64,000 bases of DNA from Evernia prunastri. Its lineage: Eukaryota > Ascomycota > Lecanoromycetes > Lecanorales > Parmeliaceae. The notes under the pieces were generated by a model, which saw only the letters and a list, made by a program, of their open reading frames with translations, ran no database searches and was not told where the DNA came from. The DNA is taken from assembly GCA_003184365.1 (NCBI GenBank), contig NKYR01000154.1, forward strand, positions 1-64,000, written 5' to 3'. Positions within the stretch are counted from its first letter, which is position 1. Every line of letters begins with the position of its first letter. Both the position numbers and the translations under genes were made by a program. Of this stretch, positions 9,595-20,646 are shown piece by piece.

Positions 9595-12046
9595 ATGGAC
9601 CCTTTGTCGCTTACTGCAAGCGTCATCGCCGTCGCTACCCTCGTCGCTCAAACTTGTAATGCTTTTGCAAAATTGCGCGGACTGCACGAGGCAATTCCTG
9701 GAAGACTGCACGCCTTGAACAACGAAGCCGTTGATATCGAATTAGTATTGTATCAAGTAGCCGCTGTTGTTCGAGAACGCGAGGGGCTGCCATCCAGGGA
9801 TTGCGAGCTAGCGGATATCAAGCATCTTCTGGAGCAGGCCAATACCAAATTGGATGAACTACGAGCAATCGTCAATCGTCTTTGTGACACCTGCATCAAT
9901 TTCAAGGCTTTCGCTTTCCGAGGCTATAGGTGGCACAAAGAACAGGAGAGGCTGCAAGGTTTGCAGAATGGGATCAACTCGGTCAAGTGCAGCCTCAACA
10001 TCATTCTAGGCGCTTCTCACTCGTAAGTCAACTCCCTCTTTTGTGCTGAGATAAGTGTTGGCTGACAGTCGAGACAACTGCTAGACGAGACATGGTGCGT
10101 GTTCGGGTGGATATTGAAAATATATCCACCGTTACCGCCAATTCTTCTAACCAGCAGACTGCCCTTCGAGATGAATTGATTCAGTAGTCTAATCTCCACC
10201 AGCGGGTGAACCAAAGACTTGGCAGGATAGTTGAGTTGCTGGAAGATCAATCCAATAGATTACAAGATGGTCGCGCTACCCAATTAGGCCCTTTTTATCA
10301 GGCACCCCTTTCGAACCTACGTCAACGTGGTCCAGCATTGAAAACAAAGAAGTCGTCTCAAGACCCTTCACAGTCGGAGGGTGTCAGTGTGAGGGTCTTG
10401 CAGTACGCCTCTACGTGTCGATCCAGATGTCCTTGTTCGTGTCACGAGTACAAAAAATCTGCCTCATCTGTCTTTTTGAACCGTGTGCTTGGACAGATGT
10501 TCATCGGTTATATCGGCCTATCGCTCTTCAGTCCAAAATGTAGCAGCTAGCAATGCCAGAAAGGTCAAATTCCTCGCGTCAGCCTTGAGTATTGGTTTTC
10601 ACTTGGCTTCTTCTGGTCTCAAATAATCACCGTCCGAGCTGACTTTTCCCAGAATTTTGATCCTCAGTTTCAATTGAGAACTCTGAGAAGAGTCTCAGAC
10701 TCTGCCCCATGCGTCAATTTTGCGTTGGAAGGAAATATCGAAGCGTTGAAAAACTTGTTTGGACGTGATCTCGCGTCTCCGCAGGACGTGAGTAGCATCC
10801 GAGGGTATTCACTTCTTCGAGTAGGTGAAACCCATGTTCTCAACAAAAATATATTAAGTATTCACGCAGTGGGCTTTGTACGGCAAGCAGAACGAAACAT
10901 GCCAATTTCTAGTACATGCAGGAGCAGATATCGACTACAAGTTGGTACCCTTGATCTTTCGCCGATTTGCCAAGTCATTAATCCACGTTTCGCAGATTCA
11001 TATCCGAAAATGACGATAGTCCAAAGAATAAGGCTTGTGATTTCTTGCTCCAAGGTGCTTTGTCGACAGAAGCCGCGGAGCTGTTGAGTTGTCTCACCAA
11101 ATCAGACGATTTTGTTGAAGAGCAAAATTTCACCAAATTGCATAAGATCGTCCTCGGTCTTTCATTACTCGATCTGGAGAAGGAGGTCCAGCTTTGCGCG
11201 GACGAGGTTGACACGACTGATGCCTTAGGCCGTAGTCCTCTGATCTGGGCATCTGCTAGAGGAGACGAACGATCTGTTGCGATACTACTAAGCTACAACG
11301 CCGACTCTAATCTTGTGGACTTGTAAAACTCCGGACCCCTAATGTACGCTGCTGCGCAGAATCATGCCGTTTGTGTTCGCCTTCTTCTCGAAGCCGACGC
11401 CAACTCAGACCCTATTCTTTTTGGTTTGAAAATGCAAAGAGGCAGTTCGCTCAATTGTGCTACTCGAATTGCTTCTGATCCTCTAGTCCTCAAGATTCTT
11501 CTGGATTTTCGGGCCGACATCGAATCGTGTGATGTCGAGGGTCGAATCTCACTTCTCCACGCCGCTCGCAGCGACAATATAGAATTTGCCGTGTTACTTC
11601 TGGAATACGGCGCCAATATCAATGCGATGTCCACAACCGCACAAACCCCTCTAACTACCGCTATCACACACAACAGCCACAACGTCCTTCAGCTGTTGCT
11701 CGATCGTTGGCGTGAGTACAGTATATGTCCGCGATTCAAGAGTCCAAATCTACTTTAGATTGCAGCCTCGTACGCTGATTTGGAGACGATCAAAATTTTG
11801 ACTTGCGTAAACCATTTTGCTCTAAGCTACGACAAAGACTACACGAGCGGCGACTTTGCGAGTCGCCTGCGCGACAGACCAGGCGTCTCTGAGGAACTGA
11901 TAGACGCTTTCGCAGATCTTCTGAGCGTCATAAATACGTGCCAGCAGCCGGAGATGAAGGAAGAGCTGGTGGAAACGGGCTTACTTCGTCAAGACTCGGG
12001 CCTGGACCAGTTTGACGATGCGAAGGAATACCACGATGAAGATTAA
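9595..12046 (+). pseudogene. HeLo-like/ankyrin-repeat NLR-type protein, inactivated
   Basis: Exon 1 (9595-10022) begins MDPLSLTASVIAVATLV, the usual opening of fungal N-terminal HeLo-like/STAND accessory domains, followed by helices with LHALNNEAVDIELVLYQVAA. The intron 10023-10084 joins in phase. Downstream come a Cys-rich stretch (CRSRCPCSCHEY), a region with TLRRVSDSAPCVNFALEGN and about five ankyrin repeats (GRSPLIWASARGDERSVAIL; LLLEYGANINA). Two more introns are visible near 10830-10872 and 10945-10993. Four in-frame stops interrupt the otherwise continuous frame: TAG 10185, TAG 10548, TAA 11324 and TAG 11756. Each fits a CAG or CAA codon hit by C-to-T. There is no NACHT/NB-ARC domain in this architecture. 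Family role is presumed incompatibility or immunity signalling; this copy is dead. Confidence 0.8.
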
Positions 12047-12284
12047 AACCAGCAGTAGAATACTACATTTTTGGGGTTTTGCTTCTCCAGTGCTCCTATT
12101 TGGACGCAACGCAGTCCGACTTTGCAGATTTTGCAGGTAGTGGAGAGATACACTAGGCAGTTGTCCGTCCTCCGCGCTGATCACTACTAGAACATACTGA
12201 AAGTTACAAAGAATTCCATCGCACAGTACGATTCCAGCATCTTTCTTAAAAAGCCTGGTCTACCGGCGCTAACAGCTTGATCCT
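12047..12284. other. Short spacer between two NLR relics
   Basis: No coding signal. The next relic may begin in an unrecognised upstream exon here, because its first readable exon starts after an acceptor-like GATCCTAG near 12288. Confidence 0.4.
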
Positions 12285-13917
12285 AGTATCGTCGCAATTC
12301 ACGGCATCGGCACGCATCCCGACGATACCTGGTGCAAGAAGGTCGATGTGGGCCGTCCAGAGGAACACTACGTTAACTGACTGAAAGATATACATATGCT
12401 GCCCACGGTAGTGCCAAACGCACGGATCTTGAGATACGGGTACGAATCTCAATGGTTCGGTGAGGAAGCTATCAGTCAGAAAGCGTCAACGGTGGCTCAA
12501 CGTCTTCTTCTGAATCTCAAGCGGGTCAGAAAAGTATGATGATGCTGCTCAATGTTTCATGCTTGTCACGCTGATCGATGCATAGGCTTGTCCACTCCGT
12601 CCTCTGATATTCATAGCACACTGCTTTGGTGCTCTGGTGGTGCTGAGGGTAGGTGGTCAAGCTGGAGGGGACAGGACCCCGTTGACCGCGCTTAGGCTAT
12701 TGTCGACGCGAACCGATCCGACTCTAAGTGGCCCGGTATCTTTAAGTCCACTATAGGCATGGTCTTCTTCGGGACACACTTTCGGGGAGCGGGCGGGCTG
12801 AATCAAAGTGAGATGCTTTAGGCTGCTCAGAGCCAATACGAGGAGGGTCAGGTCCTGGGGACGGTTCTGAACATTCTAGCCCCCGGCAACGAAAGTCTGA
12901 CGGACCTGATGACGTTTTTCTTCGAGACAAGACAAGAGAAGAACAAGGCTCACGTGGCCTGCTTCTTCGAGCAAAAGCCAAGTAACGTCGGCGCCATCCT
13001 CCGTGGGAGGCAGGTACAGGTATGCGAGAGGAAGTCATATCCAGTGCACAGCTGATGTGAAACAAAGAAATTCGTGGTCGACGAGAGTTCGGGATGTCTC
13101 GATCAGAGCGAGTCGACGGAGAAGTACTCCCTCTCGCGGGATCACTTCAACATGAACAAATTTGAGAAGCCGGAGGAAGAGGATTTCCAGATGGTGTGCG
13201 AAGTGATCGAGAAGATGGTGGAAGAATCACCTCAACTGATTACGGCGCGTGATCGAGGTAGGTAGTGTGATAAGTAGGTAGACCACTTCCTCTGATGGGC
13301 GATGTCAGATCAGTGATGATTCGAGTCTGATAGACCACCCTACTATAGGACACGATGATTTCCGGGTGCAATTCCATCTCACCGGTCTACCCGTCGCTGG
13401 CAATTTCATCGATCGAGATACAGAGATGGAGCAGATAGAGCATTCTCTGCTGCCGTCAGACCCGCAGGACGAGCGAAAAATCCATGTCTTGCATGGCCTT
13501 GGTGGTATCGGTAAAACGCAATTAGCCATAGCATATTGCCGCAAACACCAAGCGATCTACAGTGCGATCCTATGGCTCAATGGTAACAGCGAAGACACGC
13601 TCTTTCAGAGCCTTGCAGCGTTTGCCGCATATGCACGGATTGATGGTCTACAGAAATCAACCGTCAGGGTCATCGGACACGGTCAAGAGACAGTGGAAAA
13701 AGCGAATGCTGTTCGACGATGGCTAGCTCTCGAAGGTAACTGTCGATGGCTGATCGTCTTGGACAACGTCGATCGAGATTACTATGCAGAAGTGAAAGAT
13801 CCCCAGGCGTATGATATCGAGTCCTTCCTTCCAGCTGCCGACCAAGGCTCCATACTGATCACCACATGTCTTCCCCACCTTGGAGCATTCGGGACGGCGA
13901 CAAAGGTGACGAGGGTT
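12285..13917 (+). pseudogene. Alpha/beta-hydrolase-NB-ARC NLR protein, inactivated and truncated
   Basis: The first block reads IVAIHGIGTHPDDTWC, then ARILRYGYESQWFGEEAI and STVAQRLLLNL. After an intron comes RPLIFIAHCFGALVVL, the lipase-like nucleophile-elbow region (here Cys in the Ser position), then GMVFFGTHFRGAGG and ILAPGNESL. The NB-ARC module follows from about 13350: GLGGIGKT (P-loop), WLIVLDNVD (Walker B) and SILITT (RNBS-B-like). Stops TGA 12378 (TGG expected) and TAG 12819 (CAG expected) break the hydrolase part. After TATKVTRV the sequence switches abruptly to an antisense ankyrin fragment, so the rest of NB-ARC and the C-terminal repeats are gone. Known relatives are fungal patatin/lipase-NB-ARC-TPR proteins. 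Confidence 0.8.
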
Positions 13918-13923
13918 GGGTCG

Positions 13924-14285
13924 GCCTGCAGAGCGTTGCCATAAGATCCACCCTGAGCGTTGACATCAACTCCATTGTCAAGTAGCATCTGCACCACTTG
14001 CTCATAACCTCCTTCTGACGCTGCCTGCAGAGCGTTGCCATATATTCCACATTGCGCGTTGACATCAGCCCCTTTGTCGAGCAGCATCTGCACCACTTGA
14101 TCATGACCTCTATCTGACGCTGCCTGCAGAGCGTTGCCACAGTATCCACCTTGCGCGTTGATTTTTTTAGAGAGGTTGGACGTGGATCCGAGTGGTAGAG
14201 CCGGTATCGTTCTGTCCTCTAGTTGCTCGCTATTGACTAAATCATGCAAAGCCTGGTCAAGTCCCAGTAATGACGCATAATACAC
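13924..14285 (-). pseudogene. Ankyrin-repeat fragment of a second NLR gene
   Basis: The minus strand encodes an LGLDQALHDLVNSEQ lead-in, an INAQGGYCGNALQAAS start and three near-identical ankyrin units of 33 residues (GNALQAASxxGxxQVVQMLLDxGxDVNAQ). The 99-bp unit is visible as CTGCAGAGCGTTGCC recurring near 13926, 14026 and 14125. Such arrays form the C-terminal half of NACHT-ankyrin proteins. No NACHT part is next to it. It is cut on its C-terminal side exactly where the NB-ARC relic ends. Confidence 0.8.
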
Positions 14286-14879
14286 TGGACCTGGAGTGCC
14301 TAGGGATTAATGCTAGTGGAGATTGTTCCAGCCGACTAAAAGCAATTGATACAGGTTGAAAGAAACATTGCGAAGATGCAAGGACAGCTGCCGATCATCG
14401 TCGGAAGGACAAGGAGAGGGAATGGTCCCATAGACGCCAAGGACGTCGTCTGGGCAGAATCGCGAAGCAGAGCAGAGAAATGTATAAGATCTGCGGTATG
14501 CCTGTTGTACGTGCGGGGTTGGGCCTACACAACCGCGAAGTCCGCAGATCTTGATGGATGCTGGGTACCAGAGGGGGTTGCAGCTTTATACGTCTCGCCG
14601 TCAATGAGAACGATTCGATTGCAAGGCTATTAGAGTAGTGTGTTGGAAACATGAGAAAGCGCCACTATATTTCGACAAATGGTTTGCTTTTATCCAAAGT
14701 CTTGCAGTGATCGATGCAGCTTTCAGCTAGATCGAGCACATTGTCTCTTTATATCCGAACCGATCTGCCGTGATCTTATAGCTATTGCTTTGTCGATCCC
14801 GATAAGCTCCCTTCTGAATCTCCCTCCGGCAAGGCGAGATGCCTTGCAATTCCCTCCTTCTCAGATATTCGAGAATGGT
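14286..14879. other. Gene-free stretch
   Basis: No supportable gene or repeat seen between the ankyrin fragment and the kinase relic. Confidence 0.5.
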
Positions 14880-15831
14880 TCAATCATACACATGATCATA
14901 ATCGAAGCCCTCGCGCACGAAGAGATCACGGAAGATTTTGCGTAGATAGGAATATTTCGGTTTCTCGTCAAAACCAAAAGAATGGATGTAGTCGAAATAA
15001 ACCGCAAATTCTTGAGGGAGATCCTCGCACAGATTCTCTGTATTGATTCTTCTCTTTTTCTCCAAGATAAGTTCTTTCTTTTGCGTCTGATTTGTGACCG
15101 TGAGACCTTGCCATGAAAAAGAGCCCCGGAGGAAGTAGAGAAGCATATATCCGAGAGATTCCAAATTATCGCAGCAATGTTGCACTTGACTAGACGTTAG
15201 GCTTTGCGCAGCAAGAATCGAGGATATCACACTTATCAACACCTAAATGACCAGTGATACTGGCAAAACGGGCCGTGCCAATTGAATGTGGATTCTGGGC
15301 ACGACTAGTATTGACCTGGGCAGTAAGGCGTTCTGTGGCGAGGCCCAAATCCGTCACATAAACCCGATTCCCCTGCTTCCCCACACCCATCAAGAAATTC
15401 TCCGGCTTGAGATGGATGACGCTCTTGGAATGGATATGTTCGAGACGATAAAGGAGCTGGTCGACGAGCATCAACACAGTCTTGAGAGAGAATTTGCGAC
15501 TGCAGAAGTTGAAAAGGTCTTTCAGACTCGGCCCCAGAAGATTAAACACCATAGTATTATACTCACAGTCTATCATGGACTCGTGGAATACCGACACCAC
15601 CAAAAAGGGACCGATAGGTATCAGCTTCGTCTTCCAATAAGGAGGAATCGATAGAAACATGTTCGAGTTTGATAGCGACATCTTCGCCGGTATTGATGTT
15701 GGTTCCTTGTGTGTGATGAGCCTCAAGAGGTAGCTGGGGCTCCCCATATCCGTTTTACCTATGTACACAGTGCCGAAGCCGCCCCCACCGATCCTCCTTT
15801 GCAGCTGATATTTACCGGCTATACGTAGATT
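14880..15831 (-). pseudogene. Casein kinase 1-like gene copy, catalytically dead
   Basis: Blocks in order: KYQLQRRIGGGGFGTVYIG (Gly loop), a 53-nt intron, NTGEDVAIKLEHVSID (VAIK Lys), GGVGIPRV, CEYNTMVFNLLGPSLKDLF, RKFSLKTVLMLVDQLL, PENFLMGVGK, GTARFASITGHLGV, a 43-nt intron, then DNLESLGYMLLYFLRGS and FVREGFDYDHVYD. This is CK1 throughout. Lesions: bases are missing between RVH and CEYN, breaking the frame; HRDIKPEN has become HLKPEN, removing the catalytic Asp; and DFG reads DLG. The first exon with the start Met is not identifiable. Introns are kept, so this is a DNA-level duplicate, not a retrocopy. Confidence 0.8.
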
Positions 15832-16999
15832 CTAATGTAGATGAGCTGTTAGTATACCGTAGCCACATCTTGTCGACAGGGCTTTTAGCGAGACGTGAAG
15901 CAACAGACTCAGCAAAGCACGACGAGCGAGACCGAGGATGATTTGAAGCCGGGGCTGCATCTTCATGGCGATCTGAGCACGAGCCGACCCGGACACTTCA
16001 AGAGGTCGCATACTTTCCCCCCCCCCACCACTCTTCCAATTACTGCTCCTAATCCCTAGCTCCATTCCGCGAATCTGTTAATGTCCTCTTTCTAGCTATA
16101 TCCAGGAATAACCACGTCTTCTTGCTGGGCTTGTCACAAAGAGGCTTAGCAGTGCCCATTCTTGGTCCGTGATGCGACGTTTGACACCAAATGCAGAGCC
16201 TATTTTCAGATTACAAAGATTAGGGGAACAGCTCGACCTTAATGCCTTTCAAACCTCGGAGATCCGGAGTGTAAAACTCAGAATACCCATTTTCTCTTAC
16301 TCGTGTTGGATGTTAGGCGCATGTGGGATATATGCGACATGCGACCTAGGCGAATATATTGCTTGAGCAGGATTCCCCTTTGTTTTCCCTCCTTGTACGA
16401 TATTCTAAGTCCTTAGGATAGTGAATAGATGCAATCCGCTGTTCAAGCAGAGTAGCAGCTAGTGACCCATGACAATAATACTATATTAAGAGAACCACTA
16501 TACGAAGATCGACACTAAAAGTCCTATATATACGCTAGTGATTACTCTGAGGCTGGACTGATAGTCCTGATATTTGACCTGGTTTGCGGTGGATTTTTGA
16601 GCACAATAGGCGTACTTCAAGTAACAATGAAGAAGAAATTTCTTGCGAGAGACTAAATTTGACGGGGGACTTTCCTGGGAGAACTCTCTTACAATACTAT
16701 ATATAAAATAGCGGTGCTTGGTGGACAGACTTGAGAATATTGGAATTTAATGACGGCTTGATTGAATCATCTATGGTGCAGAGTGCTACTTATGTACATG
16801 CCAAGACATACGGAATGTACCCTGAAATCACCCCTCGGACCGCCGCCCTATTGATGCGCGACCGAGGTATTCATCGCGCGAACGATGATTGCTTTACCCG
16901 TACCAGGTGTCTCCACCTCTCACATATCTTATACCCCTGCATAAGAACGAAGCGATGGCTGTGCCCGCGCCCGCAATCCGGAAGGCTTCAGAGATGGCC
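15832..16999. other. Gene-free stretch with a C homopolymer
   Basis: I see no gene. A run of about ten C lies near 16018-16028. Short frames are random. Confidence 0.5.
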
Positions 17000-17582
17000 G
17001 CTGCGGTGACACATAAGAAGAAGCCGCCCCCCAGCTCGGAGACTGCTCCCAAGTGCCAATCTTCTTGTTGAAAGACCAGTCGGTCTCGAAACCTTCAACT
17101 TGCCACCAGCCGCTGAACCCTCTTCGTCTCTCGACGACAAAGACCACGCAATCCATTCCACATGCGACTCCCGCCTTGAATTCTACACACTAGCACAACA
17201 CTACTGAAATTATTTTCAAAAACAACCCCAACAACCCCTCATCCGATCCCACAATCCCTTCGACGAAAGTGCAGATAACGCCTCCATCGCTCCATCGGTC
17301 GCTACATCCAGCTCGCGACGCACGCAGGACCAACCCTCGTCATGGCGTAAACAGCAATGAGAAAGAGTATCTGGCTGTGCTGATAGCGTAGGCAAAAGAG
17401 AAGCAGTACGTGCAGCTTGATATAAAGAGAGAACTGCCAGCGTTCTATGGGATAGAGGGGTTGGAGGGACGAGCGCAGAGGATGAGGCAGCAGCGCAAGG
17501 AGGAAAGGGAGATTAAGCCGAGGAGAGAGATGGGCAGGGAGCTGCTGCTGGGGGCAAGAGGAGGGATAGTCTGGTTGATTTA
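17000..17582 (+). pseudogene. Unidentified protein relic with RIP-like stops
   Basis: One reading frame gives protein-like sequence with good fungal codon use, interrupted by single stops: SSLDDKDHAIHSTCDSRLEFYTLAQHY(stop)NYF, then NPFDESADNASIAPSVATSS, RKQQ(stop)EKEYLAVLIA(stop)AKEKQYVQLD, IKRELPAFYGIEGLEGRAQR and a charged tail. The stops fit TGG or CGA to TGA and CAG to TAG. I do not recognise the family. The C-terminal part is Arg/Lys/Glu-rich and probably coiled coil. Confidence 0.45.
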
Positions 17583-18017
17583 GTCTTTTAGACGGCAGAG
17601 CGCTGCTGTGTGAGTTTGCGCTGTGATGATGGTGATTGTGCTATCATTACGCAGTGTGAAAGAAGTCAAGATCGGGACATTTATCGCTAGTAATATTGAG
17701 GTATTCGGGCCGTTATGACTTTTATCGGGCTGTGCTTCATCACAGACATCGCGCGCTGGGCTTCTCGATCTTAGTGCTCCATCCACCGAATCTTGCGGGG
17801 GGCACGCCAAAGCGGATAGGCAGGAATTAAAGTGGTGCAGAAGAGGTCGCTACAGCAGCTTGCCAGTACGGCCAATGCTTGGCTCCCAGTCACTTTGATA
17901 ATCTCCGAGTCTGAAATGGTTGCTGGTGTCTTGATCTGTTTCACAGATGGATGCCTTGCATACATTCTCATCATCGGATCATCACTAGAGGCTGGATCGG
18001 AAGTAAGAGCTAGGAGT
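17583..18017. other. Spacer, nothing recognised
   Basis: 3' flank of the minus-strand gene that ends at 18018; no features seen. Confidence 0.45.
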
Positions 18018-19385
18018 CTAGGCTTTGCCGTTATCTCTCCATATTCCGTCGTCGTCTTTGCGTTTCACTTGATGTGATATACGTGCCTTCCTATCCTCAG
18101 CAAATATCAAATTTTGATCGTTTCCGAGCTTTCTTAGCCATAGGTGCGGCTCGATGATTTTGTAAATTTCCCTGGCTGCAGCCGCGTCTATCTGCAATGG
18201 TTGCTCGCGCCGTTGCTCGCGCGCAGTCTGCGTTGGTGAAGTGTCGTATATTTTCTTCTGTTTCCCAACGGCACTGATCATGGCGAGAATACCCAAGAAT
18301 CCTGAAGAAACCTTTCGGAAATTTTCCGTTCGCCATCGATAGTAGAGGATACTGATTTGTATACGCTGATGTCCACCAAGCCTGTCCACAAATGGTTCGT
18401 CAATTGTCAGTTGGACCAAGCTACCGTTACGAGGCGATGTACTCTGGAGCACGGGCCCTAATCGTGCTCCGAATGTCGCCCAAGTTGGAGAGGTATCCGC
18501 TCGATTCAGAAACTCATGAACAAGTGCCTTCCAAGAATTCTCGTCTGGGGGCAAAAGCTCGAGAAAAGTACGTTTCCTGATCAATGTATTCACTGGCTGT
18601 TCTGAGGACTTTTTACTAACCGAGGAGTGAACTGTGAGTTTTACAGAGCAAACAATCGGGAAATCATCTTACAGTAGCTGTTTCTCTGTCCGTCTCATCC
18701 TCTCATCAAACCATTGAGCCGTGAGCGAGCATTGCTCGGGTTCGTTGTCGAAGAGGAGCTTCCATAGCTTCTTGACGTAATCCCAAATGGGCCCGAGCAC
18801 CTCGCCGATTTTCTTAGTGATTGCTTGAACTTTTGCTTTGATCGTCTCTACAGCAGCAGAGACTCCATCCTTGAGTTTAGCAGCGAAGAAATCGAGACCT
18901 TTGAGAATAGTGTTGATGAGGGATTCGACAGGACTGAGGAGGCGACTGAAGAAACCTGGGAGGATACCGTCAAGAAGTCGAAAAAGTCTGTCCGAAGCCT
19001 CGTGCAAAAACCGGTTGACTGCATGGATCGCAGCTTGCAAAGCTTTTTCGATTTGTTGGAAGACGATCTCTACGGCCCCGTTGATCGCATCCGTAATATC
19101 TACCCCCTCTTCAGCAGCTCTTGAGACAATCTCCGTTATGTCGTCAATGATTTCTTGTAGCTTCCCATCAAAGCTGGGAACCGTTGCTTCAAGATCACGT
19201 TCCATCTCATGGGTCGTATTTCGGACCTTAGCAGTCACGTTATCGACAATTTGCTCGGCTTCATGGAAGGCCCTGTCAAATTCGCGTTTGGCTTCCTCGG
19301 CGAGTTCTCTCGTCGTCTCGAGTGCTGCTTTCGCAGCGTTGGTCAGTGTGTCTGTCACATTGTTAAACCAATCGGTCAAACCCAT
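18018..19385 (-). CDS. Orphan protein A, rich in amphipathic helix
   Basis: Exon 1 is 19385-18673 and exon 2 is 18615-18018; a 57-nt intron with GTAAGA donor and GGTTAG acceptor keeps the frame (436 residues). Residues 1-230 are almost all alpha-helix-like and amphipathic: MGLTDWFNNVTDTLTNAAKA, ELAEEAKREFDRAFHEAEQI, IEKALQAAIHAVNRFLHEAS, LPGFFSRLLSPVESL and KKIGEVLGPIWDYVKKLWKL. They resemble apolipoprotein- or LEA-like surface helices rather than a globular enzyme. Residues 240-436 are mixed and basic, with Trp and Arg patches and no motif I know. No signal peptide or clear membrane span. It is divergent from orphan gene B, 1.26 kb away. The long clean frame over two exons argues for a real gene. 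Function unknown. Confidence 0.65.
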
Positions 19386-20646
19386 TCTTGCCTGTTATGC
19401 TAGCGGGTCGAACGAGAATCGTAGGCTGCGGTTAGGTCAGAAAGAGGCCAAGCATATTGATGAAATAGGCCTCCTGTCAACTATCTATTAACCAAGAGGC
19501 GCTGAAATACTCTAGTGTCTTAAATTGTTTCCTTCTGCAGATCTCAGCTATTGCCGACCTGCTCTCGGATGTCAGGGACGAAAAGCCCAACGAAGAAGGG
19601 AACCTCAGGGATACAAGAGCACACAAGAGACCAAATTTTGATTGAATTCAGCAGGATGCAAGGGTATTGTAAGTGACGGAAACCTAAGACCAATTTATTT
19701 GCGGGATTTCATTAATGTCGTGCCAAGAAGCTGCAAATGATAATGAAATGAGCTGACCAAAATTGATCTCGTTCAAGAAGAGGGCCAGAAGGCTTGAAGG
19801 CCTGGATCTGGCCGTAAGAACTGAAGAATTGCCAGCAGCCATGATCTCGGCCAATACTTTCATCTCCACCGACAAGTAATGATTGCGAACGAGCAAATTT
19901 ACTCGACAGCTTGAATTTCCTAAAGGGAGCTCGACAATTTTCTGGACCTTCTCGCTGTCAAGCATTGTAATACAAAAGGAGATTTTCCGGCATCAGCCAG
20001 CCACAATCTCTCATGCTACAGCTGAAGCACGGATGAGGTGAGAGATGGCGTTCGATGTGATAGTGCTGTCGTGTATGAGATACTATGGGTGGCTGACTTG
20101 TGGGTCCTCTTTGGCGGCTGACTTGTGGGTCCTCTTTGGCGGCTGACTGTAGCATCTTTATTGGAATCAGCGCATAGGAAGTCAGCATTCTTAGTGACTA
20201 ATGTGGTCTCCGCATCTCCTTCTCCTTCTTCTCTTTCGAGCCGCTGCCATTACTTCTAAGTTCGGCCTGCTAAGCCGATGAATATCCGAGCTTGAAGCAT
20301 CGCAAAGCTGCAAAACCCAGAGATTGCTCCCAAGACAGGCCTAGAAGCATAAATTGTGATGAGAACGGGTTATGGAAAGATCTAGATTGGATGAAAGCGG
20401 AGGAAAACCCCGCCCCCTGAATTGGATAGTTTCTCCGTTTTCATCAAATCTAGACTTCACAAGATCTTGGTCGTCCTAGTTGGGTAACATAGAATGATGG
20501 ACAAGATTTGGGGAGCTGGATATAAAAAGGACTACATGACCGTCGCGGTCTAGCAAATTGGTCCTTAAACAAGACAATATCTGCTGATAAGATAGAAGCA
20601 ATTCCTTTTGGGCTTGTTGGAATTTTGTATTGGAATATTGCACAAT
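19386..20646. other. Shared upstream region of two divergent orphan genes
   Basis: 1.26 kb between starts of orphan genes A and B. It contains a 25-bp direct tandem duplication at 20091-20140. I see no gene. A TATAAAAA-like box lies near 20521, about 125 bp upstream of the gene B start. Confidence 0.5.
20091..20140. repeat. 25-bp direct tandem repeat, two exact copies
   Basis: GGCTGACTTGTGGGTCCTCT plus TTGGC occurs twice head to tail (20091-20115 and 20116-20140), then starts a third partial copy (GGCTGACT). Confidence 0.9.

Noticed and set aside
13924..14160. Regularly spaced 99-bp repeats, considered as a CRISPR-like array
   Set aside because: Units are contiguous ankyrin-coding repeats; no spacers, and the organism is a eukaryote.
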